Assembly (NCBI RefSeq): GCF_020382885.2
Contig: NC_058501.1
Span: 11,160,001 to 11,224,000, forward strand
Source: Scatophagus argus
Lineage: Eukaryota; Chordata; Actinopteri; Scatophagidae
Reading direction: 5' to 3'
DNA length: 64,000 nucleotides
Part shown: positions 16,001 through 28,640 of the stretch, in pieces
Layout of the letters: each line of letters starts with the position of its first letter
Numbering within the stretch: the stretch's first letter is position 1
Notes under the pieces: generated by a model
Told to the model about the DNA's origin: nothing
Seen by the model: only the letters and a program-made list of their open reading frames with translations
Databases searched by the model: none
Translations under genes and position numbers: made by a program

Positions 16001-18454
16001 GCAAGGCTATACTACACTACAACAATTTACAAAGCATCGAAAGCTTTGTACTCCTGTTTAAGAGACTTAGCAGCGTTCGATGTGTGTGCTGTCAAATCTA
16101 TGGTTTCTTTCATGTTTGAGCGCCTTTATTATTATGACCATTATGAAGAAGAACATTAACAGTTGGCTGTCTCTATTATGTGGTGTACTTTACTCACCCA
16201 TACAGACACATACATACACACAGAGCCTCTAACTGATGAGCAAAACAAAAAATGCCTGTCAGTCTGTACTTTATCTGATCTAGACATAAAATTATACAGA
16301 TGCTCCTTCACATCAAGGCTTCTTTAGCAAGCACACACACACACAGATATCTGATGTCTTCAGAACATATACTTTCTTTTGTAGGTGAACAATACAGTAA
16401 GCTGATATGTTCATGGAGTATAAAGACGGTCCCTCCGGGCCCTTCTAAAGGTCCATTACATGTACATGACAACTGTTTTGTAGATACAGTAGATTCCAAC
16501 AGAGCAGTTTGGTTTGGTGACAAATGAGTCCTCAGTAAATTATATATTATAATTATATATTAAGGACTGTTGTGGAGCTTGACCTAAAAATCGTTCCAGT
16601 TCTTCGTGCCTCTGAACTACCAGTGGCAAGCCACAAAACCCATATTGCTTGTATCTTTAAAATGAGTTAACTTTAGAGGTTATGAGAAAAACTTTCTTTC
16701 ATACTAAACTGCTTTCTAGCAACTGTTTAATGTGCCCCAGAAAAGGCTCAAAACATCAAAACTTCCAAAGAAGGGAGTAAAGAAAACGAAAACATTTGAT
16801 CTTTACCTAATACTAATGTTATTCACTCTCCAACAAATGCTGGTCATTACAGCAGCAGCTGTAAGAGCTCTCCAGACTATGCTAAACTCAAGAAGCCTTT
16901 AATCACTGCAGAACAAAAAAAACTGTCTGCTGTCAGAAAACCATTAGGTACAACAAGGTACCACATATTTGAGCTCCTGCAAAGAATAAATGAAGCTAAA
17001 GGGTGTGATGAGCACCAATATAGTTGGAAGAGCATTTAAAATCCAATATTTAAAGAATAATACAGGTAGGGAGATAAAGATATACATTATAAAACACTAT
17101 TTATTATATTATGTTATCAAAGTATCTGGCAATCAAGACTCATTATGACGATTATCAAGTGGGCAGTTTATATAGCAGTACGTCAGACAACAGTGCATCA
17201 GAAGTCATTATCCACACATGCTTCTATGCTGAAGTGCTGAAGCATACAGTGAGGCCTGAGCAACACAACACAAAAATGATCAGGGTTTAATGTGATACTG
17301 CTAAACTAAAACACAATATGAAGAAAGAATGAGGAGAAAAACTGATGAAAGAGGAGACGAAAGATGACGCAACACTCATCAGTTAACTGAATGTAACTCC
17401 TTTTAGCAAAATTTAAACTGTGTGTGTTAAAACTGAGAAAGATTGAGAGAAAAAGAAACAAAGAGAGAGAAATGATTACTCCCTGTATCCCCCCGCCATC
17501 TCTGACTCTGTGGCTATAATATAACCCTGCCCCCCTCTCCCTCTTTTTCTCCCTGCAGTGAGTGAGGTGATGAATGTGAGTGTCTGTCTCAGTTCCTATT
17601 AATAGTATGAAACAGGGCTGGAGGTGTCAAAGCTAAGGAGGGATGAGATCTCTCACTCTTTTCTTTCCCTCTCACACACACCCAGAGCTGAAGCAGACTC
17701 TCTCAGAGAGTCCAGCTGTAACAGAGGTTGATTATAGGTGGGGATGGGGGGCAGGGAGCAGAAGAAAGGGGGCTGAGGTGGAAGACAAAGCCAGCAGCAG
17801 AGCTTCAAACAGTGTACTGACAGATTTACTATCTATATGATAAAGCAAACAACCAACAGAGCTTCTCAGCAAGGTGGGGTGAAAGACTGGACTTTTACTC
17901 TGTGGGGCTATATAGACAAACATACTGACACATAGGTGCCCAGACACACATACTGTTTAACAGTTAACTTATTTAACCCCCAGAGTTAAATTAGTGCCAG
18001 TCCATGTGCTCTGGAAAATTTCAATGTCCCAGACAAATGGGAGAAATTAGTGCCAAATTTTCTATGTGTTTAAAATAATTCACAGAGCCCACTGATTCCA
18101 TGCATCAAAAATCCATAGCATCTGTATCTGATAACCTGGGAATGAGAAACAACAATCAACTTTCTCTCTCCTTTAATACAATTTAAATTTTGCTTGTGTT
18201 TACACAGAAAGCGAAAGCAAGTTTTTCTGCCTCACGTTATTCTCGGTTATGATTTTGATCACAGGATTATCAGTGTTTATTTGCCTCAAAGAATACCTTG
18301 CTGTTCCTTAGCTGTAAGCACCAAAGGGTGTGTATGTCTGTATTTGTGTTCAGTTCAGCCTCTCACTGAAGTCATCACTCACCAGGGATGTTGGTTATCT
18401 GGTGAAATACCCCCTAGAATTCTGTTTGCCCTCTCTACTCTGTAGAGACTGAAT

Positions 18455-18482
18455 GAAAAGTGTTCATGTACGAACACTTTTC
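18455..18482. repeat. Short perfect inverted repeat
   Basis: Two 11-base arms (GAAAAGTGTTC and its exact complement) flank a 6-base spacer, in mtss1 intron 3 about 340 bp past the exon 3 donor. No known element was recognised. Confidence 0.9.
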
Positions 18483-18821
18483 GTACTTTTCGCTCTCCTC
18501 CCACTGATAAATGGCTGTATCTAGTTGTTTATTCCTCCAGAACACCCAGTAATGGCTCTCTTCACCAGAGCTTCTTGGATCTCAGTAGAAAGCCAAACAA
18601 CACCAGCATCATTTTTTGACATTTTTTTGAATATTTTTCACTATTTTCACTGATCATTATGACTGTTAAAAAAAGAAAACTCTGTAAACCAATCAATACT
18701 GTGCTACAAGTTTTCCAATAATCCTGAAAATTACACAATGATTCATAGATGAGGAGTGGTTTTGCTGTGGAAGACCACTGGTCATACTCTCAAGCCTCTA
18801 AGTCTGTGTGCATATTCCTAC

Positions 18822-18895
18822 CTCGTGAGTTGGTAGCCAGGTCCGCCACTTTCTGAAAGGCATCAAGGAAAGCAGCCACAGCAACTACAGTTGCC
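18822..18895 (-). CDS. mtss1: mtss1 coding exon 3
   Basis: 74 nt. It completes the split Arg codon and encodes ATVVAVAAFLDAFQKVADLA then TNSR, ending one base into a Gly codon before the donor gtagg. The acceptor is cccctag. It is the last mtss1 exon seen in the window. Confidence 0.92.
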
Positions 18896-21800
18896 CTAGG
18901 GGAAAAGGGGAAGGCACAAGTTTAGTAAAAAAATAAATAAATAAATAAAAACATCACACTTCACTGGTATAAAACAATATACAATGCAATTATTCAACAA
19001 AAAGGTGTATAAAGAAAGAGAAAAATCCAGATGTAACGATGACAGCAGCAGCAGTGCTTCAAATCAGTTAAAAGAATACAAGGGGCTACAGGTGGCCGAT
19101 CAACTGCAGTAATTATTTACAACACAGTTTTCTGTAAGCATTGGCTGTCTGTCAGATAGTCAGACAACAGAACTTGTCCAGCTGACTACTTTCTTTTTCC
19201 AAGTCATTACCATCATTTTTTAAATTATGGTCCCTTTAAGCATTGTTTTATCTTAAAAACTGGATGTCACTGGAAGTCACTGAACGCATCTTTTCAGAGA
19301 AACATGCTGAGCTAAAGTTAGCAGCAACTCAGCCCACAGCCCCCCAGAGATCCTCAGAGAGACACTGACTTTTAATGTGAAACTAGTTAAAAGTAAACTG
19401 AAGCAGAGCTTTTCCAGTAGAGCTGCGAGTGCTTATCTGTCTCACCACCCAGTGTTGAGCAGCAATGATGAGAAAAATCTGACATACCGGTCACTATAGA
19501 AGTTAAATCTTATGTCAGCGCTGTACTTTAAATGCATGTCTAAGTTAAAACTTAAATGTGCCCTGCTGTGTGAGGAATGTCTATGTGATTACTTAGAGAC
19601 CACTGGAATCTGTCCAGCTCAGCAGAGCCGCTCTTGAGTCGAGTTTGCCACACTTACAGGTCAATGAAAGGATCAATGTGGGTTCTACCCAGTTCAACTC
19701 TAAAATGGAAAAGGGGCTTGTGGAAAGTCCATAACTCAAACCTGGTTCTCTGTTGTTTTGTCCGGTTTACCAAGTATTTACAAATTGCAGTATAAAATTC
19801 TGCTTATAAATAACAGACTGAAGAAAGGGCCAAATCCAATCTGTTACAAAAAAAAAGAAGTAGTGGAAGCTTGGTGTAAGATTACTCTCTGTTTTACTCA
19901 TTACAGACACCATCTTACTGGCATCCGCGTTTACTGTCTGTCTGGCTGCCTGACTGACCAGTTATTTTACATTCATGGGCCAGCTGACCAGCCGAATGGC
20001 AAATACTGACTCACCTTCTTCAGATCTAACAAACCCCTCATGATTAAGATCACAGGTAGGGAGATGAAAGGTTCTTGAAGCATGAGCCCTACCTATCAGT
20101 CATGCATGGCCAAAGAAAAAAAAAACCCAAAACAAAACACATTTATCCAGAAATTTTCCACGACACGTTCAGCCACAGCAGCATGTTTGTTCGCACACTC
20201 CTGAACAGTACCTGAGTTTATAAATGCTTGTTATCTTCCACTGACTTGTACACAACCATCATAGCACAGCCAGGGAATTTCCATAAACAGTCTTCACAGG
20301 TAGCTTACACAATTGGGCAAAACAATAGCTGAATACAGGTTGATGGTGACTCTTGAGTTTGGCTTGTAGATGGAACAAAAATGTTTTTAATCTTTAATTT
20401 ACCAGCATATCCAGTGCACATCCATTTTTCTGCAAAATGTTTACTTTGTGTAGCCAAAAGCACTGTAAGGCAACAACAGGAGTTGTTGGTAGAGTCGTCT
20501 TTTAATGGATCTATTAGTGGGTGAGAGGAAGCTGGAGCACTCTGGAGATCAAAAGCAGGATCAGTGATAATCACAGAACCACTGTGTCGTTAAGGTTTAC
20601 TGTAGAATATGCTCCTAATGCTGAGTTAGACAGTATCTAGACACAGTCAACTGAGTCTAGACGGCCGTAGCTGGTACTTGTTTAATTGAGTTTCAGGTAA
20701 CATTTCAGAGAGGCCTTCTACAAGCTTGACAGAAAAGGAAAAACAGAACACAACTGATCAACTGATAAACCCTGATCTAAAAATAGTTTCATGCTTAAAT
20801 ATTCTTTTACATTCAAGTGACATCCAAGTCTTGGCATTGAGTCAATGAAGAAACAGTCATTTCCTTTATCATTCATAAACTTAATGTAATATTGGATAAT
20901 AAATGCTGTGTTGTTGCAGAGATGACCAGAAGATCCAAGGGTGTGTCCTGCAAATGGAAAAAGAAACATACGCACAGGCACACACACACACACAGAGAGA
21001 TTCCTTTCTATTTAAAGACCAGTGCAAGGCAACAGAGCAATCTCCAACTGATATCTGCCCCTACTGATTTACACCACGTACTCAGGGGTTTTCTGGATCA
21101 TATTTTACATGTAAATGCTTGCTTCATCCAGTTTTAATTATTAATGCAAAACAGGTTTGTTTTTTATTGAAGACTGTTGTTATCAGTGGCTCGAGTCTAC
21201 TGAAACACAAAGTGAAGTACTTTACAATTACTAGCCATAATCATCTGTAATCTGTTTCACACTTTTCAAAGAGAAATGCCAAACCGCTAAACTGGTTTTA
21301 TCCATTCACAACACTTTCAATTCGTAACAGTACAGCATCTTAAATAATCAACATTAGAAGGGTTTTGTTTTACACTCCACAGGCAACTGTTATATAGGCA
21401 GCACTGAAAAAAAACTAAATACTTAAAATCTTTTATGGGTCAGTCAACAGTGAAATTAGGTAACCTTTGACAAATTAATGACTTTTAAGTTGCAAACACA
21501 TAATAATCAGGTTTAAATTTCAGTTTTAACAGACAGCCAAAAAGCTTCAAGATTTCTGAGGCAGTAAGAACAAAAACAAACAATGCTGCTATAAGCCTTC
21601 AGCTCTGCACAGTACTCAAACAATGACCTGACTGCTACCATTTGTGTTAAAATCAGCAAATACCCCTGCCTTGGAATTAAGACAAAAGGCTTTAACATAT
21701 CTATTCTGCAAGGCCTTGACCAAGCCAAACTAAATTCCCCATAGACCCTGGCGTTGTACAGCATAGAGCTCTATCTGACAATGATACATTCAGCACTGCT

Positions 21801-23076
21801 GCCTCCATCTATTCTTAGATCAGCAGAAACTGGAATGTGGCTGTAGTAAATCTGAAACATGGAAATAGGTTGTGTTTAACTCCACTTGTTTCAGGCATAG
21901 CATTCCAAGAACTGTGAAAGATAATGCTTCTGTGAGTGTACTGTAAGCATTTTTAAAAAATATTTATGTATGTGTGTACTGTATGTTCCTGTGTGCTGAG
22001 CTACTCATCCATCTCTCAGTCTTTTTGTCCATGTTTGAGGGGTCCCTCTTGAGTCCCAATAAGTTTTATATGCAGTTCAGACACTGAATTTGAGGATTTG
22101 AGGTGATCCGTTTCTTCACAAAATGAACTGCAGACCAGAGGGAGGGAGGCCTATGTTTAAACCTCGATCTGACACAGCTGCACCAACCGTGACCCACCAA
22201 ACAGGACCAAACACTTGCAAGTTAAAAGAGGACTGTGATTAGAAATCAGCCTATATTCTGCCCTGCCCTCTTCCTTCAAAGCTCTGTTCTCTGAGTATGC
22301 GTGCATGTGCGCGTGTGTGTGTTGGCTTCTTAAAACCAGAATGGACAGAAAGAAAAAAAATAACAGCCCCCACACTGTAATTGGACAATTTCCTAGTTGC
22401 TTTGTGAGAGAGGAACAGGGGGTCTAAATTAGAGAGTAGTGTGCTTTAGGACATCATTACATACACAGACATATGCTGCTACCACTGCTGGCTAGTCACT
22501 TATCCAGATCCAGTCTAAGGAGGGAAGGTGGGTGTGTATGTATGCATGTACATGTATGTGTGTTTGTGTGTGTGTGTGTGTGATTATGAGTGTGTGCGCG
22601 CCTTATGTAGCCCAGTCCCCAAACAGATTATAGAGGTCCTTGGGTGGGAGGTTATGCTGTAGTCAAAAGGGCTAGTTTCGCCAAATTTGTAGTGGCTGGA
22701 GACAGGCTTTAAAGCAGACAGAAAAAGCCTTATTTGTAGGTCACCACAAGCAAACTCAGATAGCACACTCTTATTAGTGTTACAGCAACAAGGGCATCGT
22801 TAGAGCCAGCCCTATGCCACAACCACTGCTGCTTGGAGCAGGGCGTAGGCCGAGCTTAATCAGGCAACGGCTAGTTTAAAAACACTGACACATGGCCGTC
22901 TTTCTATGAATGATGCTCAACTCAACCAGTAAAGGCGGAAATGGATCTTTTCTGGGAGCATCAATTATCCTGAGTAATCACGATAGAAAAGGAAAGTAGT
23001 GCAGGAAATGTCCAAAAACTAATAGGTCAAAGTATGGGTCAATGGTCATACATTATCATGTATGTCTGTATGTATG

Positions 23077-23116
<40 letters not shown>

Positions 23117-26100
23117 TACACACACACACACACACACACATAGAACTATATATACACACATAGGAAGCAAGAAGTATCTCCATCATCAGGCTGCCACTAA
23201 AATACTGAGATTGGAAAGAAAGAACACTGATCTCACTTATGTACTGTAATTTCCCTCACCTTTTCATCAGTACAATAACTGGTATATTTGTTCTTTCATC
23301 ATTCCTGGCATCCACAGACAGACAGACATTCAACCACCAAACAACCAGTCATTAGCAACAAGGCCGCAAATACTCCCCTGAGTGTTAACATGGCAGGGTC
23401 ACATATTTAACCTCTGAATGATGGAGAAACTTGAATAACATATCACCATTAATCAGGCTTAATACCAAGAAAATGGAAGAATGGGACACTGAGTGGCCCC
23501 TAGATAGTATTGTTAAGTCCCCAAGCCTTTATACAACTGTCAGTATTAGTCTGTCTCAGGACACGTGGACACTTAAATGGCTAGAAAACTGCCATGCATT
23601 GTTAATCAAAGAATAATTTAGACCACAGGACATCCACATTTACAGTATTTGCTGCACAATGAGCTTTTATTTCAGCTGTCATAAGTTGTTTGTCTCTTGA
23701 CACGTGGCCACTTAAAACCAACTAGGAGAGGTGGCTGGGACTGGAATCCATCATTAGCAGAAGACTTGGAATAATTTTGGCAGGAGGTGGGTAAATTTAC
23801 AGCATTAGAAATACAAATTAAATCAGGTTTAACCAAGACTAAATGGGCAGAAGGACACATATTGATCCCTGGATAGTATTGTTAAGAGATTAGGCTTTTA
23901 TATAAACTGTCATTGCTTGTTAGACTGACCTGTGGCCACTTAAGGCTTGTTCAGAAGGGAATTGACACTGACATGAAACGTAAAAGTTCAGATATAATAT
24001 AATCTTATAAAAGCTCAGATATAATATAATCTTATATAATAAGATGGAATGAGATTTTGTAGTGCGGGGGTTCATGGGGTATCACAGGAGCTTTGCAAAA
24101 ATTACAGTGGCATTTCCCCAGCCAGGAAAATTTCTATTTTGCACTCTAAATCTTATTGTGTTTTTACCAGTACAATCTGTGTGTAAATCTATATTTAAGT
24201 TTCATTCCAATTTAAGAGCAAATTTTCACAGATTTCCAGTCAAAAGAATAGGAATTGGACACATTGAGACAGTTGGTGACTCTAATTCTCCAGCCGGGTA
24301 CCATTAAACGATTGCCAATGAAACTAAAAGAAAGTGCGATGATATCACGTAATTAAAAGGCTCAAATGAACCAAAACAGTGTGCAAAATATGATGTAAAT
24401 ATGGCATATGTTTGCTTCATGTATGAAATTGAGGAGGAGTCTTCATTTATCTGCTGCAATTTTTTGTCCCCTTGTAGAGCAGAGGTTTCAATAGACATTT
24501 ATATTGTGTACTTCATGATTTATTTGCCAAACTTGTTTCTACTGTAGATTTTGCTTTAACTGATACACCAACTCCTCCATCTTAGCCAAGTGTAAAAAAA
24601 AAAAAAAAAGTTCTTGTATGACTTTTTTCCACTCAAGTTTTTAAAAACAGGAACATGAAACATGTGCATGAAAACACACTTCATATCTAAATCATCTTAA
24701 ATTAACTGAAATCACCACAGTGTGTATTACTGAAGTACAGAGGTTGATACTCTCCTTTGTGGTTTTATCTATTGCAATGGTTTTTGTTTCATTTAGCCAA
24801 CACACAGAAATCATAAAAAAAAGTGTTGTATGTGTGCAAAAACATGTTCTCACCTGAGCTGTGACTGCAGTTTGCCAGCCTTGGTGATAAAGTCCTCCCA
24901 AATAGGGTAGCTGCTCTGTGTGGAGGAGGGAGGGGAGACACAAACTTAGATGACACAAACATCAGAACAGTTTTCACTCTTCCCACAGTTACATAACAGT
25001 TCAGCCAACATGAAGCCACCCTGGTGCCTCACCTCACCTGCAGGGCTAAACAATACTAACCACGGCTTAGGCTTTCCCATACATGTGACCCAACCGTGAT
25101 GTTACAGGACTAAAATATGTTTTTTTCCATCATGCTGCCAGTAGACCTGAGGAAACCAAGAAATTTAAGCTACATAGTGAAAATGACCTTAGCAGTGTTG
25201 TATGCATTTGAAAAGCATGATGTTTGATCTTAACTTTTAATGAGTTGTAATAACAAATTACTTCCAAATTTCCAAACAGCTGGCTTATATCTTGCTTCTG
25301 TTTGTAGCATTTTTTAAATTCTGCGTTATCTGTTAGTGGGAGAATAGACATACTGTCATGTCCTGCAAGTGTTAGGTTGTAAAATGGGTCACCGGCCTCT
25401 TTTGGAAAGATCCCCACACAACAAGAGCACTAACACGATGGTATAATGAGCCTGGTTCCCAGTGGGACTCTAAATTTACCTAATTCAGGGCCTGGGCTGA
25501 AAATAGTTGAAGGGCCTATCGAAACCATCACAGAGAACAAGTGGCCTAATGCATCAAAAAAAAAAAAGGGAAGCTAATGTTGTAGTAAGACAGAACAAGA
25601 CAAAGAGATGAATATGAGCATGTTTGTCATTGATGTGCTACTACTGTCAGGGGTCTGAGGAATGTCATGTTATGCTGTCAAACATTACACCCAACAACCA
25701 AACCCAACTCTCTCTTCCTCCAATACCTCTTTCTTTCTCTCTCCCAAACCCCCTGACATCACTTTTGCTCCTTTCAATCTCTGTCTTCTCTTTGCGTGTT
25801 TCTTATTCCTGCCTCTGCTCACTCAGTCTACCTTCTCAAATGTTAAATACTCCAGCATCCTGGCAAATGAGCTTTCTCTGCAACTGTCCTGTCCTTACTG
25901 ATCATTTCTTATTCCTCTTATTCCTTTTGTTGACAATTTAGGCTAGAAATCAAAGTGAGTCACTTCATTGTATGTATGTGTGTGTGTGGTGGGGGGCTTA
26001 CACAGCCCAGTCTGTACTATAAAAGAAATCACTGGAAATTTTCACATTTTATGCACAGAAAAATAAACATATGAGTCATTTTCATTGGTGTATAGTTGCC

Positions 26101-26974
26101 AGACAGTTAAGAGACAGGAGAACACTACCTGGTCAAGTGGGACATGGTACACTGAGAAGTGTTGAATGTCTGACCAGTACTCATAACAAACTTTCTGACT
26201 CCAGACGACCCTGTGGCTGAGCATTTGACCTGCACATGTCAAAGCCTTCAGACCTTGGGGGTAATTTTCTACCCTGACAGCTACATTCCACTCATTTCTT
26301 CAGGCAAGTACAACAGCTGGGGAATCTGCTAATTGTCTCATCGACTAAGCTGTTTAAAAAAAAAAAACCCAAAAAACACACACAACATCAAAATAAATGG
26401 CCTAGTTTTCAAGCTGATGATTGCCCTATTTAGTTTTTATCTCACGTCGGCTGCTGCTCCACTTCAAACTAGAACAGATGAACGTAAAGGGATTGTTTAT
26501 CCGATGGGATAAGCCAAGGAGTGTTTATAATATAATAAATTAAGTTTGTTACCACAAAACCAAAACTGCCGTACATCAATATAAACTACGATCAGAAACA
26601 CAACAGTAGGTGTCATAAACATCAATTGGAAATCATATATAATAAATGTACTCGGTTCTATTTTCTTTTGTCTATCTAAATCTAACACGCATTAAAAGGG
26701 TTGGTGTGAGTTTCAGAGGTCTGACGCTAAACCGCTGGTTAACCTGTAACGTGAAATTGTTTATCTGTCGAAGGAAACTCAAATTTACAACCAGCTATAA
26801 ACTGACGCTTGAGAAGTTAACTGGCAGGGATAGTGAGACTCAGGGCCTCCCTTAACTGCTCTTGGATACAATTATTTGTGTTATTAACTTCATTTGACTT
26901 ACTTTCATGTCTCCGATAACAGTTTGGAAGAGTCCTCCAAGCGCGCTGCATTCCCTTTCGATAACAGCCTCCAT
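18822..26974 (-). CDS. mtss1: mtss1 5' part (exons 1-3 of the coding region), MTSS I-BAR protein 1
   Basis: MTSS1 (missing-in-metastasis) binds PI(4,5)P2-rich plasma membrane through an N-terminal I-BAR (IMD) domain, bends it outward and links it to actin through a C-terminal WH2 motif. Three exons are visible: 26974-26903, 24915-24854 and 18895-18822. All have GT/AG sites and compatible phases (0, then 2, then 1). The joined product is 69 residues, starting MEAVIERECSALGGLF, continuing through SSYPIWEDFITKAGKLQSQL and ending AFLDAFQKVADLATNSRG. This is the first helix region of the I-BAR domain. The opening MEAVIE and the TVVA segment fit MTSS1 better than its paralogue MTSS2, which opens differently as I recall it. 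The start is the first ATG in the open frame and matches the family start. The rest of the gene (remaining I-BAR, Ser/Pro-rich region, WH2) lies beyond the left edge. Introns are 1,987, 5,958 and more than 18,800 bp. Confidence 0.93.
23074..23140. repeat. Compound (TA)n/(CA)n microsatellite
   Basis: A run of about 20 TA units with two single-base breaks passes into about 11 CA units, inside mtss1 intron 2. Confidence 0.96.
23453..23955. repeat. Cluster of diverged repeated segments
   Basis: Two long segments (about 23453-23590 and 23818-23955) share the order AATCAGG..., AGATAGTATTGTTAAG or GGATAGTATTGTTAAG, a CTTTTAT...AACTGTCA block and (A/C)(C/T)GTGG(A/C)CACTTAA. A third, shorter copy (about 23660-23715) has only the second half. 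The copies are well diverged, so the duplication is old. Confidence 0.7.
23982..24035. repeat. 27-bp tandem duplication
   Basis: Two adjacent 27-base units (AAAAG(T/C)TCAGATATAATA...) differ at one base. They lie just past the diverged repeat cluster in mtss1 intron 2. Confidence 0.95.
24854..24915 (-). CDS. mtss1: mtss1 coding exon 2
   Basis: 62 nt preceded by a pyrimidine-rich acceptor (ccacacag) and followed by gtgag. It encodes SSYPIWEDFITKAGKLQSQL plus two bases of an Arg codon, which is highly conserved MTSS sequence. Confidence 0.93.
24916..26902 (-). other. mtss1: mtss1 intron 1
   Basis: About 2 kb between coding exons 1 and 2. It has A-rich tracts (25557-25567, 26354-26365) and a C/T-rich segment near 25705-25930. 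Reading frames over the C/T-rich part are low-complexity. Nothing else was recognised. Confidence 0.8.
26903..26974 (-). CDS. mtss1: mtss1 coding exon 1
   Basis: Encodes 24 residues, ending in GDMK, followed directly by a strong donor (gtaagt). The exon ends in phase 0. The GGLFQTVIGDMK stretch is the conserved start of the I-BAR helix bundle. Confidence 0.93.
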
Positions 26975-27480
26975 TTTCAGGACCAACTCCGGTGGTCAGT
27001 CCCGACTCGGTGAGCCGCTTTCACTTCGCCACCTCGGTTCTCCAGGAAAACCAAAAACTTCCCCCAAAAAATATAAACAAAAACAACAATCGTGTAAAAA
27101 AAGAACGACTGCTATTATAAAATCGACGAACAACAACTTTTATCACAGTTAAACGGGGGAAGAAACAGCGGGGGCTGTGTTCTGGTGCACGGTTTACTTC
27201 AAATCAAAAGAAGCTGTTGGGGCCAAAGAGAAATTTAAATCCCCCTCTCCACTCCACGGTGCCCCGCTCATACCCATGGCTGGACCGCCAAGATAATCTT
27301 CGGCAATTTGCTAGTCGAAATGAGAAATAATATTTGTCTGCTAATGTTATTCCGTATCCTGACAGGTAAATGCCGACACTTACGCTTGCTCTACGATAGA
27401 GCGGAGAGAAAAACGACACGAGAAACAAATGTCAAGTCCGCCTGAACAAACAAAAAACGTATTTCCGGTTGATTATTTCC
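26975..27480 (-). promoter_or_regulatory. mtss1: Probable mtss1 5' UTR and promoter-proximal region
   Basis: This is the sequence directly upstream of the mtss1 start codon. It is richer in CpG than the surrounding introns and has no competing coding sequence. I cannot place the transcription start or a TATA box. An upstream non-coding exon could lie further right. The call rests mainly on position. Confidence 0.45.
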
Positions 27481-28640
27481 CACCAAAATAAAGGTATGCG
27501 TTATTATTGAAAGATAGTCAGAAATGGGTATTCCTATACTATATATAAACAGAACAAAATCTTAACATAAAGCAAAAAAACAGTGTGCATATTAATTCGA
27601 AGCAACATAAATCAAACCTACATAGTTGGTTCCGCTTATAACTCGAGGTAAAACCTTAAGATACAGCTTGGCGTGTTTTTATTGTGAAGGAAGATCCGCA
27701 AAAACCTCCGGTATCATTCAGTTTTCTTGACTCCATGATAACGGGAGATGCAGAGGTGAGCAGGAGAGCGCAAAGGGGCGAGAAGTGCGTATTTGGGTCG
27801 GAAGATGTGTCCCGGTTGGCAGCATTTTATCGTACAAAACAGCGCCAAAATAACGGCTGAATATAGACTATGGACCAGTATTAACAGACATGAGTTTTTA
27901 AGTGCAAACAATATTTTATTTTATATTGACTTTGCCTGAATATATGTTGAATGTGCATGACAAAAGCATATTGTAAATCAGCACTTTAGTGTTGATGCCA
28001 GTTGACGTTTTGCTGTTTATGTACAAGCAGTGGGTAAATATGAAAAAAATGGTTGAGCAATTGTAGATAGGGAGAGACATCTAGCGGCTGAAATGAAATG
28101 AAACCACAAAGTCACTCCAGGTAATCTAAATGAATTACGAAGGTTAATTTAATCCGGTTAAATGTGATTCATTTATATTAGGCTATGATGATTAACTGTT
28201 GCTAGCACCTACCTTTGTGTCAAAGGCCATATAAACTTAGCAACTTTTCAACAGCAAATATTTATTATGCTCTAAAGTTACACTCTAATACACAATGAAA
28301 TATTAAGTTCTGATAGTTTAAGTAAAATGAAGCAATCTTATCCTTCTTATCTTATCCTTTCTCTATATAACCCCTCTTCAAAAAAAAAAAAGCTGGGACA
28401 TTGAGTAAAACGCAGGCTAAGACATATTTAGTCTAAAGACAAAGAGTTGGACATTGTTCACTTGGTCGAGTCTGAACTGTGCAACCTGTTGGAAGTGATA
28501 CAGCTTGGGTAAATGTCGCCAATATTACTCAGTTGACTTTGTGTGGGCTGTCATAGAACTTTTCGTGACTATGGCGACACTTAGTGGCAGCATCGAAGAA
28601 AGACACTGTGGCACCCTGCAATGAGGCAGAGCTTCTTCTT
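27481..28640. other. Intergenic, mtss1 upstream to mal2 3' end
   Basis: AT-rich DNA with an A tract at 28381-28391. No gene, RNA or recognisable repeat was seen. Confidence 0.6.

Larger units (their letters stand above)
1..18821 (-). other. mtss1: mtss1 intron 3 (partial), no coding exon recognised
   Basis: More than 18.8 kb of AT-rich intron that runs off the left edge. I looked for the next I-BAR exon (the part normally after the NTRG segment) and did not find it. It holds scattered CA/GT tracts (about 1253-1284, 8690-8706, 10172-10187, 14522-14550), a GA tract at 5303-5347, a TC tract near 8139-8160 and a LINE-like tail near 12942-13005. Short reading frames here look like chance, several being translations of simple repeats. 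Confidence 0.8.
18896..24853 (-). other. mtss1: mtss1 intron 2
   Basis: About 6 kb between two confident exons. It contains a TA/CA microsatellite (23074-23140), a cluster of diverged repeated segments (23453-23955) and a 27-bp tandem duplication (23982-24035). No coding sequence was recognised. Confidence 0.85.

Noticed and set aside
25624..25941. 105-codon plus-strand frame rich in Leu/Ser/Pro
   Set aside because: Translation of a CT-rich stretch in mtss1 intron 1 with parallel open frames; low complexity.
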